Assembly (NCBI RefSeq): GCF_017745275.1
Contig: NZ_JAGHZS010000008.1
Span: forward strand, 1-64,000
Reading direction: 5' to 3'
From: Chitinophaga sp.
GTDB taxonomy: Bacteria; Bacteroidota; Bacteroidia; Chitinophagales; Chitinophagaceae
DNA length: 64,000 bases
Part shown: positions 8,621 to 18,100 of the stretch, one piece after another
How positions within the stretch are numbered: the stretch's first letter is position 1
Layout of the letters: the number at the start of each line of letters is the position of its first letter
The notes under the pieces: generated by a model
The model's input: only the letters and a program-made list of their open reading frames with translations
What the model was told of the DNA's origin: nothing
Databases searched by the model: none
Made by a program: the position numbers and the translations under genes

Positions 8621-9884
8621 TGGAGATAACTGGATTTTTCTTTATTTGCTGTAAGTAATGTGAGTACGACTGTTGCAGGGCTTCGTACAATAACTGTCCC
8701 TGTAACTGGTATCCTCTCACATTGAAATGAATATGATCTGGCGCCCATGCTCCTGCAAATCTATCTCTCTGCGCTTTATTAACGGCATTAAAATTCCAGC
8801 AGGCAATGCCATGTTGCCTGGCATATCCCATGATTTGCTGTGTTACCATGGAGATATATGGATTTGGATAATACGCGGTGTGGTATATGGTTCTGTATTT
8901 TTTCTTTCCTACTTTCTTCCTCACTCCTTTTCTTATTGCACGCATACAATCCGGAGGAGTAGTCAGCAAAATATTTACGGAAGGATTTTGTTGCCGGATG
9001 AGTGTTACTGCTTTATCTATTTCATCGCGGAAAGCAAGCGGGTCAAGGCGGCCGTAGGCTTCATTTGTTCCCAGGGAGATGATGACGAATTGTGGTTTCA
9101 ACACAGCCATCTGCGCCAGGAGGGTATTACTGATTTCATTGTACTGTTGATACTGGGCTCCATTGATTCCGATGCTATGATACAACACCCCATTACGTCC
9201 ATTTTCCATCACGGCGCCGTAAAAGTGGAATGGACCAGTGCCCGTACCTTCCCATCTTACCTGGAAAGACTGTGATGTTTGCTGGAAATCGAGGGTTGCC
9301 ATACTCATGGTAGGCGAGCCGGGGAAAGGTGCAGGCGTTACCGTGATGGTAGCATCCGGCGCTACTACGGTATTGTTGGTATTACCGGCATCGTAGAGCA
9401 GTTGCACCTTACGGAAGTTATTGTCCATAGCGCCATCCGGCTTTCCGGTAAAAGAAAGGGTGGGTGCTTCGTTTTGCGAAGTAATCACAATGCCGCCTGG
9501 TCCGAGTACGTCCGACTTATTCCGGTCTACCACTCTTTCCGAAGACCATCTTACGGTGCTGTTCCAGCGAAAATCTTCCGGACCATTGGTGCCTGCCAGG
9601 TTATAGGGGAAAATATAGCCCCTGCCTGCATAACCTAGTTGTTGTTGTAACAAAGAGGCTGTTGTCAATGGGAAATAACCAGCCTGCACATGGGAGTCTC
9701 CCAGGTGAAGAATGGATATTACATTACTGTCTGCTGTGGTAAAAGAATGAAAAACATTGTACAATGCAGTGTCCTGCTGAATGTTGTTAACGTTTACCTG
9801 TTGTGCATAAGTTGTAACACCGGCGAGTAACAATGAAAGCACTGTCACCCATCTTTTACTAAGGTTGTGCCAGCCTGTATTCAT
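8607..9884 (-). CDS. Secreted SGNH/GDSL hydrolase-fold protein, probable O-acetyltransferase/esterase
   Basis: A 425-residue protein with a signal peptide (cleavage near TTYAQ, residue 27). The SGNH blocks are present: ILHLGDSH with nucleophile Ser64, ISLGTNEA (the Asn/Gly block), and DHIHFN with Asp383 and His386. The catalytic machinery therefore appears intact. A beta-rich insertion (~150-240) between blocks I and III may be a carbohydrate-binding module like that of AlgX/PatB-type proteins, but this is inference. It overlaps the upstream SGNH gene by 26 bp and the downstream MBOAT gene by 14 bp. The natural role is transfer of an acyl group supplied by the MBOAT protein, or its removal. 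Confidence 0.88.
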   Translation of the reverse strand: MNTGWHNLSKRWVTVLSLLLAGVTTYAQQVNVNNIQQDTALYNVFHSFTTADSNVISILHLGDSHVQAGYFPLTTASLLQQQLGYAGRGYIFPYNLAGTNGPEDFRWNSTVRWSSERVVDRNKSDVLGPGGIVITSQNEAPTLSFTGKPDGAMDNNFRKVQLLYDAGNTNNTVVAPDATITVTPAPFPGSPTMSMATLDFQQTSQSFQVRWEGTGTGPFHFYGAVMENGRNGVLYHSIGINGAQYQQYNEISNTLLAQMAVLKPQFVIISLGTNEAYGRLDPLAFRDEIDKAVTLIRQQNPSVNILLTTPPDCMRAIRKGVRKKVGKKKYRTIYHTAYYPNPYISMVTQQIMGYARQHGIACWNFNAVNKAQRDRFAGAWAPDHIHFNVRGYQLQGQLLYEALQQSYSHYLQQIKKNPVISNDQR

Positions 9885-11262
9885 TCATAATAGCTTTATA
9901 AAGCAGCGCCCCTACTTTGGCTGCTCCGGTTCTGTTAAAGTGTGTATAGTCCTTGTTGGCCATCACTGTATCTCCCTCTACCCACTTTACCATGGATCCT
10001 TCACCGCCCATAGCGGCATAAAGGTTCCAATACGCGGTACCGTGCCCGGCAGCCAGGTCGTGCTGTACTTTCAGCAGCGCTTCTACGCCTGGTGCGGTAA
10101 TATATTTATCTGCTTTTCTGTAAGATTTATCTGCGGTGCCGATCATCAGGAAAGAAGTTCCCGGCAAATCCTGTTTCAGGGAATCCATTACTTTCTTCAT
10201 AGGACGTTCATACCAGCTATAGTCGGTCAGTTCCGGGCGGAACAAAACATTGGCGCCGTAGTGCATCACTACGAGGTCATAAGGTCTTTCCTGCTGCATG
10301 CGGCGTACCATATCGGCAGACAAGTGACCCAGTTCCACGCCACTGATACCTCTGAAGGAGTAGTTATCTACATAAATTCCATTGCCGCTCTCAAAGCAAA
10401 CACCATAGAAAGGCATGGCACCACCGGAATAACGCAGCATAACAGACGGTTGTGCTGTGTCTTGCTGCAGATCCAGCCTGTTTACCTCGGCGTTGCCGGA
10501 AAGCGTATAGGCTTTATCGTTAATTGTAACGGTGCCTGCTGCAGTAGGGCCATACAACAGGGACACTTCCTGGAACTTATCCAGCAGCGGCTTTTTCACG
10601 GGCGAATACTTCACCCAACTGTTGCCACCAGGATAAAAGGTATGTCCGGATAAACCGAGCATAATATTGGAAGGGGGTGAATTTTTATAGTGGTAATCTT
10701 TCCAGTCAGTAGAAAATGTGTGGGTGATAGTTGTTCTGAAAGAAGCTACCACAGAGGTTACGGGTACAAAGCCAACGCCTGCGCCACCAAAGAAATGTTG
10801 TAAACTGTCGCGCAGATCGCCGGTGATGAGGTCTCCCTCAATCATGGAGTCACCGAAATAGGCAATACGTACTTTGCGGCGCTTACCGGCTTTCAGTTCT
10901 CTCAGGGCGGCCAGGAATTGTTTCATCCCAACAATGGTATCGCCGGGTATGGGTGAGGCATATTGCATGATACCATCATACGACATATAGTCGTGCGCAT
11001 GGTCCGGATTAGGGATGTGTGGGTTAGCAGCAATGCCAGTGCTGTCTAAACCAGAAAGCTTACTGCTGTCGTTTCCGCCAGCAGTAAGCTTTTGATTGTC
11101 CGGGGAAGCGGGATTTGTTCTCAGGTCTGATAACAGGTCCACTTTCCGGAATTGAAAGTCTTTATAAGAAAAGCTGTAATTAAGCTGTGACAGCCCAACC
11201 AGGCATACTAATGTTCCTAAAATGATATAGAACGGATAGGCAGACTTATTTTTGCCGGACAT
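9859..11262 (-). CDS. Membrane-anchored SGNH/GDSL hydrolase-fold protein
   Basis: A 467-residue protein with a single N-terminal transmembrane helix (residues ~10-28) and no evident cleavage site, so it is probably anchored with its catalytic domain outside. After a ~90-residue linker the SGNH blocks appear: IAYFGDSMIEGD (Ser139), LVVMHYGANV (Asn block) and DYTHFN (Asp438, His441). The domain layout parallels the neighbouring secreted SGNH protein, and the two look like ancient paralogues. Two SGNH proteins beside one MBOAT recalls alginate acetylation, where AlgJ and AlgX partner AlgI. It follows the glucosaminidase gene by 22 bp in the same operon. Confidence 0.87.
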   Translation of the reverse strand: MSGKNKSAYPFYIILGTLVCLVGLSQLNYSFSYKDFQFRKVDLLSDLRTNPASPDNQKLTAGGNDSSKLSGLDSTGIAANPHIPNPDHAHDYMSYDGIMQYASPIPGDTIVGMKQFLAALRELKAGKRRKVRIAYFGDSMIEGDLITGDLRDSLQHFFGGAGVGFVPVTSVVASFRTTITHTFSTDWKDYHYKNSPPSNIMLGLSGHTFYPGGNSWVKYSPVKKPLLDKFQEVSLLYGPTAAGTVTINDKAYTLSGNAEVNRLDLQQDTAQPSVMLRYSGGAMPFYGVCFESGNGIYVDNYSFRGISGVELGHLSADMVRRMQQERPYDLVVMHYGANVLFRPELTDYSWYERPMKKVMDSLKQDLPGTSFLMIGTADKSYRKADKYITAPGVEALLKVQHDLAAGHGTAYWNLYAAMGGEGSMVKWVEGDTVMANKDYTHFNRTGAAKVGALLYKAIMNEYRLAQP

Positions 11263-11283
11263 AGTTTAAAATAGGTTAGCATA

Positions 11284-11859
11284 CTACCGGTCGCCCGCTG
11301 CCGGCATGCCTACGGTTAACCATTGTTTGGAGTCCGTTGCCACGCTATCCATGCTTGCGTCCAGCTTATACAATTTATAGCGGTTAATAATGTTCGTCAC
11401 TCTTCTGATCCATTCATGACCGGCAGAGGAATAACCGCTATGGTTCATTTTCTTGAGCCAGGCGGAAAATTCCGGATTACCTTTCATTTCTCCAAACCAT
11501 TTTTTGCGGGCCAACATCTCCACGAAATGTTCATAGGAGGCTACGTCGGTTACATATTGTTTGTATACGGACCGGTGTCCGGGTTTGATTTGCGACATGT
11601 TATTCTTGCCCACAATACCGAAGTGATTATGCAGCAATTTAGCATTTCTACTGGTTCCGGTACCAGATTCCAGCATCGCTATTCCGAGAATAACACTGGC
11701 TGGAATACCAGTTTCCTGCATTAATTCTACAGATACTGGTTTAAATTTCTTCAGATAATTGTTTGTGGATTGTTGTGCAAACCCAACATTGCTGAGCATT
11801 AGCAATAATAACACCGCACATAACCATACTGTCCTCTTAAAGAATGTTGAAATTCTCAT
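11284..11859 (-). CDS. Secreted GH73-type glucosaminidase domain protein
   Basis: The ATG at 11859 gives 191 residues beginning with a signal peptide (MRISTFFKRT..., cleavage after GFAQ); a longer in-frame start at 11922 only adds non-signal sequence in front. The domain has the GH73 pattern: SVILGIAMLESGTG with the likely catalytic Glu64, then HNHFGI, the FRKY-like region VYKQYVTDVASYEHFVEML, and a C-terminal YKLYKLD. Such enzymes cut the glycan strand of peptidoglycan. It is the first gene of the operon with two SGNH proteins and an MBOAT acyltransferase, so the operon pairs a wall hydrolase with an acylation system. O-acetylation is known to affect some wall hydrolases, which suggests a functional link, but the link is inferred. 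Confidence 0.85.
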   Translation of the reverse strand: MRISTFFKRTVWLCAVLLLLMLSNVGFAQQSTNNYLKKFKPVSVELMQETGIPASVILGIAMLESGTGTSRNAKLLHNHFGIVGKNNMSQIKPGHRSVYKQYVTDVASYEHFVEMLARKKWFGEMKGNPEFSAWLKKMNHSGYSSAGHEWIRRVTNIINRYKLYKLDASMDSVATDSKQWLTVGMPAAGDR

Positions 11860-12188
11860 GGTAGTATTTTTTGTATCAGGTGATAGTTTTCTCTGTGTTT
11901 TCAGCATCACTTGTCTCCTCACATATCAACGATGATCACACCGCAATATTACTTTAAAAATTTAAATAATACGTCTCTTCGTCTTCTTATCTATCCCGTT
12001 AATCGTTTGTTAAAAAAAATTGTACCTTATATTAGTACCAATCCCCTTTGATGCGGCAATCTGCCATACCAAAGGGGATTTTTGACTACAAAAGCCTTGC
12101 TTCTTGCAAAGACTATACCAACCTCCGTGGTACGCTCCGGTCCGATAGCTTTTAGCTTTCTTTTATAATTTATGGCTGGTAGCAAGAG
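11860..12188. other. 329-bp intergenic region with a strong small hairpin
   Basis: The gap lies between the aspS stop and the glucosaminidase start, both on the minus strand. It holds the 11-bp hairpin at 12040-12080, a plus-strand promoter-like pair at 12006-12035, and a fragment with the family B words TAGCTTTTAGCTTTCTTTTA at 12150-12169 near the aspS stop. I see no tRNA or protein gene in it. Confidence 0.5.
12006..12083 (+). ncRNA. Candidate tiny RNA or orphan terminator: promoter-like boxes followed by a hairpin and T-run
   Basis: TTTG (12006-12009), an 18-bp spacer and TATATTAG (12028-12035, one mismatch to TAnnTTTG) are followed directly by a hairpin. Its stem AATCCCCTTTG/CAAAGGGGATT is perfect over 11 bp (12040-12050 with 12070-12080), and the plus strand then runs into ATTTTT. 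The T-run lies on the plus strand, although both neighbours are minus-strand genes, so it is not an obvious aspS terminator. A transcript of about 45 nt would consist of the hairpin alone. This is a hypothesis from layout. Confidence 0.3.
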
Positions 12189-13937
12189 CTACTTTACCAG
12201 ACTGATTCTCAACTCATTAAGCTGTTCCTGGCTGATTTCAGCGGGTGCATCCAACATTACATCGCGGCCTGAATTGTTTTTCGGGAACGCGATAAAGTCA
12301 CGGATACTTTCACTGCCACCCAAAAGCGAACACAAGCGATCAAATCCGAGGGCAATACCTCCATGTGGTGGTGCACCATATTCAAATGCGCCTAACAGGA
12401 AGCCAAATTTGTGTTCTGCCTCTTCTTTCGACATACCCAGTGCGGCAAACATTTTCTGCTGCAAATCGCGCTGGAAAATACGAATGGAGCCTCCACCGAT
12501 CTCTGTACCATTTAATACGATATCGTACGCATTCGCCTTGATTTTGCCATATTGGGAAGGATCGTCCATCAGGGCTATCTGTTCAGGCTTTGGTGACGTG
12601 AATGGATGGTGACGAGCTACCCAGCGATTTTCTTCTTCAGCGTACTCAAATAACGGAAAGTCTATTACCCACAACGGTTTAAACTCGTTTTTGTTGCGTA
12701 AACCGAGGCGTTCACCCATTTCAAGGCGGAGTTCGCTGGCAGCTTTTCTAGTGCGCTCTTCCTTGCCAGCCAGCACCAGGATCAAATCTCCGGGTTGCGC
12801 CTGACATTTTTGCGCCCATAATTTTAATTGTGCTTCATCATAAAACTTATCCACAGAGCTTTTCAGGGTACCATCTGCGTTGTAACGCACATATACCAGG
12901 CCGCTCATGCCAATTTGCGGACGTTTTACCCAGTCTGTCAGCTCGTCCAGTTGCTTACGGGTGTATTCAGCACAGCCGGTGGCAGCAATAGCCACTACCA
13001 GTTCTGCGTCATCAAATACTTTGAAGCCTTTATCTTTTACGGTATCGTTCATGTTTACCAGCTTCATTTCAAAGCGGATATCCGGTTTATCGTTACCATA
13101 ATATTCCATCGCGTCATCGAATGTCATTCTTGGGAATGCGTCCGGGAACTCGAGTCCTTTTATTTCTTTGAAGATGTGCTTCAGCATATGCTCAAAGGTG
13201 GTCAGGATATCTTCCTGCTCCACAAAGCTCATCTCACAGTCGATCTGTGTAAATTCCGGCTGACGATCTGCACGCAAATCTTCATCACGGAAGCATTTTA
13301 CGATCTGGTAGTAGCGGTCGTAGCCACTCACCATCAGCAATTGCTTAAAGGTTTGCGGCGACTGTGGCAGACCATAGAACTGGTTAGGGTTCATACGGCT
13401 GGGTACCACGAAATCGCGGGCACCTTCCGGAGTAGAGTTAATCAGGAAAGGCGTTTCTATATCCATAAAACCAGCACTGTGCAGGTAGTTACGTGCTACA
13501 CGTCCTATATTATAACGCAGCTCCAGGTTTTGTCTAACTACATTACGACGCAGGTCCAGGAAACGGTATTTCATCCGCAGCTCATCGCCACCATCGGTAT
13601 CATCCTGGATGGTGAAAGGCGGTGTTTTAGCCGCATTGAGGATCGTAAAGTCACTTACCGTGATTTCGATATCGCCGGTAGGAATATTTTTATTCTTGCT
13701 GGAACGCTCGGTAACAGTACCTTTTACCTGGATCACAAATTCACGGCCCAGGGGCTGTGCATCCAGCTTGGCATTCAGGCTTTCACCGAACAACAATTGC
13801 GTAATACCGTACCGGTCTCGCAGATCAAAGAAATTGATGCTGCCAAACTTTCTTACTGTCTGAATCCATCCGGCCAAAGTTACTTCCTGGCCCACCTGTT
13901 CCATTCTTAACTCCCCGCAAGTGTGCGTCCTGTACAT
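12189..13937 (-). CDS. aspS: Aspartyl-tRNA synthetase
   Basis: A 582-residue class IIb synthetase of normal bacterial length that charges tRNA-Asp with aspartate. The N-terminal anticodon-binding OB fold (~1-110) begins MYRTHTCGELR and contains VTLAGWIQTVRKFGSINFFDLRDRYG. The catalytic core has motif 2 (CFRDEDLRADRQPEFTQID) and motif 3 (GIALGFDRLCSLLGG), with ETPFLINSTPEGARDF before motif 2. The bacterial insertion domain lies between motifs 2 and 3. It stands alone on the minus strand; a TATCTTTGC box at 14039-14047, about 100 bp upstream, is a good -7 promoter element. Whether it is strictly tRNA-Asp specific or also charges tRNA-Asn cannot be decided here. Confidence 0.97.
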   Translation of the reverse strand: MYRTHTCGELRMEQVGQEVTLAGWIQTVRKFGSINFFDLRDRYGITQLLFGESLNAKLDAQPLGREFVIQVKGTVTERSSKNKNIPTGDIEITVSDFTILNAAKTPPFTIQDDTDGGDELRMKYRFLDLRRNVVRQNLELRYNIGRVARNYLHSAGFMDIETPFLINSTPEGARDFVVPSRMNPNQFYGLPQSPQTFKQLLMVSGYDRYYQIVKCFRDEDLRADRQPEFTQIDCEMSFVEQEDILTTFEHMLKHIFKEIKGLEFPDAFPRMTFDDAMEYYGNDKPDIRFEMKLVNMNDTVKDKGFKVFDDAELVVAIAATGCAEYTRKQLDELTDWVKRPQIGMSGLVYVRYNADGTLKSSVDKFYDEAQLKLWAQKCQAQPGDLILVLAGKEERTRKAASELRLEMGERLGLRNKNEFKPLWVIDFPLFEYAEEENRWVARHHPFTSPKPEQIALMDDPSQYGKIKANAYDIVLNGTEIGGGSIRIFQRDLQQKMFAALGMSKEEAEHKFGFLLGAFEYGAPPHGGIALGFDRLCSLLGGSESIRDFIAFPKNNSGRDVMLDAPAEISQEQLNELRISLVK

Positions 13938-14038
13938 GCGTAAATAATTGATTTAGTTAGTTTTATGGTTGAAATACGGGAAAAGCTGTCATCAAATGGC
14001 AACCACTATCCAGTTGTTCACTTCTACCCATAAGGGGG

Positions 14039-14047
14039 GCAAAGATA
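14039..14047 (-). promoter_or_regulatory. Putative -7 promoter element for aspS
   Basis: The minus strand reads TATCTTTGC, an exact match to TAnnTTTGC. This would give aspS a leader of roughly 95 nt. The -33 region is weak. Confidence 0.45.
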
Positions 14048-14081
14048 CGGTTTGGATCGGGCATTTTATCCCCGTAGTATG

Positions 14082-15116
14082 TTAAAAATATCGTTGTAGG
14101 GCTATTTCCGGCATCAGTGGCGCATTTGAAACAAGCACATCTTTAAAATGCGCCGCCATAAAAGGCGCCAGCGAACATCCCTTCGTGCCAAGCCCGTTGA
14201 ATATACCAATTGCCGGGTAATCGGGGTGAAAACCTACGATAGGGCGCCGGTCATTGCCGGAAGGCCGCACCGCCGACAAATGTCCTACCACCTCATAAGG
14301 TACCATCAACAGTTGCGAAAGCCGCTGTTCCAATACTTCGCGCTGCTGCACCGTTGGATGGTCATCTTCATAATCCCATACAAAAGAAGAACCCGCCCAG
14401 AATACCCCATGATCCTGGGGCACCAGGGTAATTCCCTTCTTGATAATATCCATCGTCTCCAATCCCGGCACTTTTATCAGCAATACTTCCCCTTTATTCG
14501 GCAAAAATTTGACACGCTCAAAAAATGGAAGCGCCGTAGTGGCTACCCCATCACAAAAAATCAGCTTATCCGCCTGTATATCTTCATAAATAATCCCCGT
14601 GGGTGTTATTTCCAATACATTCACATCAAAATGAGTTTCCTGCAATGCTTCGCGGTCTTTCAAATATTGCCGGTAAGCAGGCAACAGGGACGGCAGGTTT
14701 ACCGTAGCCCCATGCACAATAGCAGCACCGAAAGGCTGATCAAGGAATGCCTCATACTTTAATGCCGCAGGTAATTCCGTATAGTCATTACCGGTAGTTT
14801 TGTGCAGGAAGGCATCTCTCATTTGGGCAGACGGGAACACGGTCCATAACTGACGTTCTGTGAAAACCGGTACCTGCAGCAAAGCCGAAAGCTGCAGATA
14901 GGTATTTTTTGCAAACGGATAAATAGTATCATACATCCAGGCCGGCTCAAAACGGCGGCCAGACACCGGGTTAATAATCCCGGCAGCCACCCTTGATGCA
15001 CTATTGGGTTTGGCGTCATCGATCACGACCACGCTTTTGCCCGCCTGAAGCAGGAACCAACTCAGCATGGTACCCGCAATTCCCTGCCCTATAATAAGGT
15101 AATCTGCTTTCCTCAT
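14082..15116 (-). CDS. FAD-dependent oxidoreductase, DAO (glycine oxidase-like) family
   Basis: The ATG at 15116 gives 344 residues starting MRKADYLIIGQGIAGTML, with the Rossmann dinucleotide motif GxGxxG at residues ~9-14 and the ribose-binding VVVIDD strand end near 33. A longer in-frame start at 15251 is unlikely because it would overlap the neighbouring gene. Other DAO-family features are ASRVAAGIINPVSGRR, DKLIFCDG and the C-terminal VVGFHPDYPAIGIFNGLGTKG. Members oxidise amines or D-amino acids with FAD; this short form is a conserved Bacteroidota type of unknown substrate. It lies downstream of the alpha-2-macroglobulin gene but is separated from it by a terminator. Confidence 0.85.
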   Translation of the reverse strand: MRKADYLIIGQGIAGTMLSWFLLQAGKSVVVIDDAKPNSASRVAAGIINPVSGRRFEPAWMYDTIYPFAKNTYLQLSALLQVPVFTERQLWTVFPSAQMRDAFLHKTTGNDYTELPAALKYEAFLDQPFGAAIVHGATVNLPSLLPAYRQYLKDREALQETHFDVNVLEITPTGIIYEDIQADKLIFCDGVATTALPFFERVKFLPNKGEVLLIKVPGLETMDIIKKGITLVPQDHGVFWAGSSFVWDYEDDHPTVQQREVLEQRLSQLLMVPYEVVGHLSAVRPSGNDRRPIVGFHPDYPAIGIFNGLGTKGCSLAPFMAAHFKDVLVSNAPLMPEIALQRYF

Positions 15117-15137
15117 GATCACGCGAAGATATAAAAA

Positions 15138-15166
15138 GGGGGATTTCCGAAAATCGAAAATCCCCC
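15138..15166 (-). terminator. Terminator of the alpha-2-macroglobulin gene
   Basis: A stem of 9 bp (GGGGGATTT with AAATCCCCC) is followed on the minus strand by CTTTTTAT, giving a classic intrinsic terminator between the two minus-strand genes. Confidence 0.75.
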
Positions 15167-15187
15167 ATGGTTTGTTATTAGCAATAT

Positions 15188-18100
15188 TTATTCCGTCACT
15201 TTCACATTCAATCCACCACTGTGTGCAGTAAACTCCGGTGCATACATACACTGTGCCGTGCTGATACCATTGGAGAACTTACCCTGGTGGGTTACAAACA
15301 GCGTATATTCGAATACGTAAGTCCCCTTCGGTAAATAGCTGAAAAAGAAATCGGTGGATGCATCTTTGGTGCTTTCATAATAACTCAGACCGTCCTGCCA
15401 TTTGCTGCTGCTGATCACATTAACAGGCTCAAAGCAAGCTGCCCGCATGTCTTTCAGATGAATGTACTCCATGGTACGGTCCGCACGCAATACAATTCTT
15501 ACTTTCACCTTATCTCCTACTTTCAGTTCATTACCGTCTTCAATTTTAGTGAGTACCGGGCCTTTGTCGCTGTTCACTTCTTTATACAACTCTTTTTCCA
15601 GCACCAGCGGCGTTTGCGCAGATGTAATTTTGTCCAGTTCTTCGAAATACTGCCAGTACACAGCACCCCAGGATGGCTGACCTTTGCTGTCCTTCACGGT
15701 AACACTGATATTACCCATGCCTGGTTTCACGGATTTACCATCTATCTTCTCTTTGAAATACCCGGTACCCGCTTCAGTAGCAGCTGGTTTAACAGTGGTA
15801 TTGCCTAACTGTACAGTTACATCCGGATTGGCCGCCAGCCAGTTGCTACCCTGTAACAACATGGCATAGCAGGCATCTGCAGTGGCTTTGGTGGTATGCC
15901 AGTTGTTGGTTTGCTTATTCTTCAGCAACCAGGTTTTCAGATCTGCAACGGCAGCTTCATCTTTACCAACTACCTGGAATGCTTCTATCAACAGGGACTG
16001 TGTTTCAATAGGCGCCTGTTCCCAGCGGTAACCACCGGAATTATCTTTCCAGTACATACCCATTTCCGGGCTATTCATTGCAGTTTCTTTCAGCGACTTT
16101 AATATAGCCTTTGGCGTTATAGCGTCGTTCTTTTTGAACAGCAACAACGCTATCATTCCTTGTGTATACTTATTCTGTTTAGTCCAGTACTGGCGGGCTT
16201 GTGCGTAGAAGAAATCAAATGATTTTTTCATAGCATCAGGAACCGGTTTGTTAAAGAAGCTACGTGCATACAGGTACTGGATCTGTTGAGAGCTGATCAC
16301 CTCTCCTTTCAGATTGGCTTTTGCATGTACCAGGTCGTAGTAATCTTTATCCAGCTTTTTATCGAGATAGTCAATGGCTTTGTTGGCCATCGTGATTGCT
16401 GCGTCGTCATCTATTTTTGCTACTTGTTGCAGATGCCCGATTCCGGCCAGTATGTATTGGGTAATGTAGCGGTCTTCCCACATACCAGTGAACCAGGCGA
16501 AGGCGCCATTAGGCAGTTGCTTAGCGGCCAGCTGATCCAATGCTTTCTTTCTTTCGGCTTGCATCCGCTGCAGGTCAAACAGTAAAGCAATATTCTTTTT
16601 TTGTTGTGCCTCGTTTTTCGCTTCCAGTACCCACGGTGTTTGTTGCAGTAATACGGCTTTCAGCTCTTCATTTTTTTGCAGGTTGCTCTGCAATGCAGCG
16701 GTATCTGAAATTTTCCATTTCTGGAAGATGTCTTTCAGACCTGGTGTAGCATTCGTGATATGCGTAGCCAATGCGTTGGCGTAGTAGCGGTTAAACACCT
16801 GCTCCGCACAGTCGTACGGATACTCCATCAGGTAAGGCAATGCCTGTACCGCGTACCAGGCGGGATTGCTGGTATATTCTACTGTTACGCCGTGTTGCAC
16901 CAATGTTTGAGAACTATCACTATGCAACAGTTTGCCGAAAGTAAAATCGTGTTTTCCATCGCCTCTGACTGGCAGTGGCATTGCTTCCGTTACCAGCATA
17001 CGGTTGGTCAGTACTGGCAACGCGTTTTCTTCTCCATCACTGAAGTTGCCTGCCTGGGCAGTAACACGGTAAATGAGCGCGCTCTGGAAACCGTGAGGAA
17101 TCTGGATCGGGAAACTCACCAGTGTGCTTTGTCCTGCCTGGGCGGTAAAGTGTTGCAGCGGGAACATGTTCTGGAACCATCCGTCTACCGGCTGCATGGT
17201 GTTGGCATCCAGCAGCTCCAGGTGTGCCTGGCCAATCAACAGGGTATCGGAGAGATTGCTCACTTTAGCGGTGAATTCCATTTTATCGCCTTCGCGTACA
17301 AAGCGGGGTGTGTTAGGCTGTACCATCAGCACTTTCTGTGTAACGATGTTGGTGCTGGTCATGCCAAAGGCAAGATCTTTAGTATGAGCCAATGCCTGGA
17401 AGTTCCATTTGGTGAGGGCTTCCGGCATGGTGAATTCGAAGGTGATGTTGCCGTCTTTATCCGTACGCAGATCAGGGAAGAAGAAAGCTGTTTCCTGGAA
17501 GTTGGTACGAATGGAAGAAGTAGGCGTTTCCTTGTCTCCAGGCTGGTTTGCATTCCCTTTGTCCTTAAATGCTTCCCCGTATTGTGCCGGAGCCGGAGCT
17601 GCGGCAGGAGGCACACCGGCACCAGCGCTGTCTTCCAGCCTGGCCCGCGACAAGTTACCTTCTCCGGGAACGCCTTTCAACTCCTTCCTCATCACATGTG
17701 AAACACTTGCATATACCCTATTTCCACCTTCTTCCATTGTCCACCCAAATAAGTTCAGCATATCATACATTTTGGCCTCACTGCTGTGATCAGGGAACTC
17801 ATGATCGTAGGTATAAGAGGATACCTGTGCATTGAAGTTTTCACGCCCGCCAAACTGGGTAATATTATATACGCTTGGATAAATACCAGGAATGTTCCAG
17901 CGATGCGGTACAAAGGCATCCAAAGAAGCATCGTACATAGAAGCCAGCATTTCCGCTGCTACTTTTTCATTTTTGTAGCCGGTAATCTGCGCAGTCCATT
18001 TCTCTTTTTCACCTGGCAATAATTTATCGCGGTGTGTACCCAGCGTTACTTTCAGGTCCTTGTTATTCCACGGAACGGAGATATTCATGTGTGCATTGAA

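Noticed and set aside
12828..13910. A 360-codon frame opposite aspS
   Set aside because: It is fully antisense to a complete, highly conserved gene and its translation resembles no protein family.
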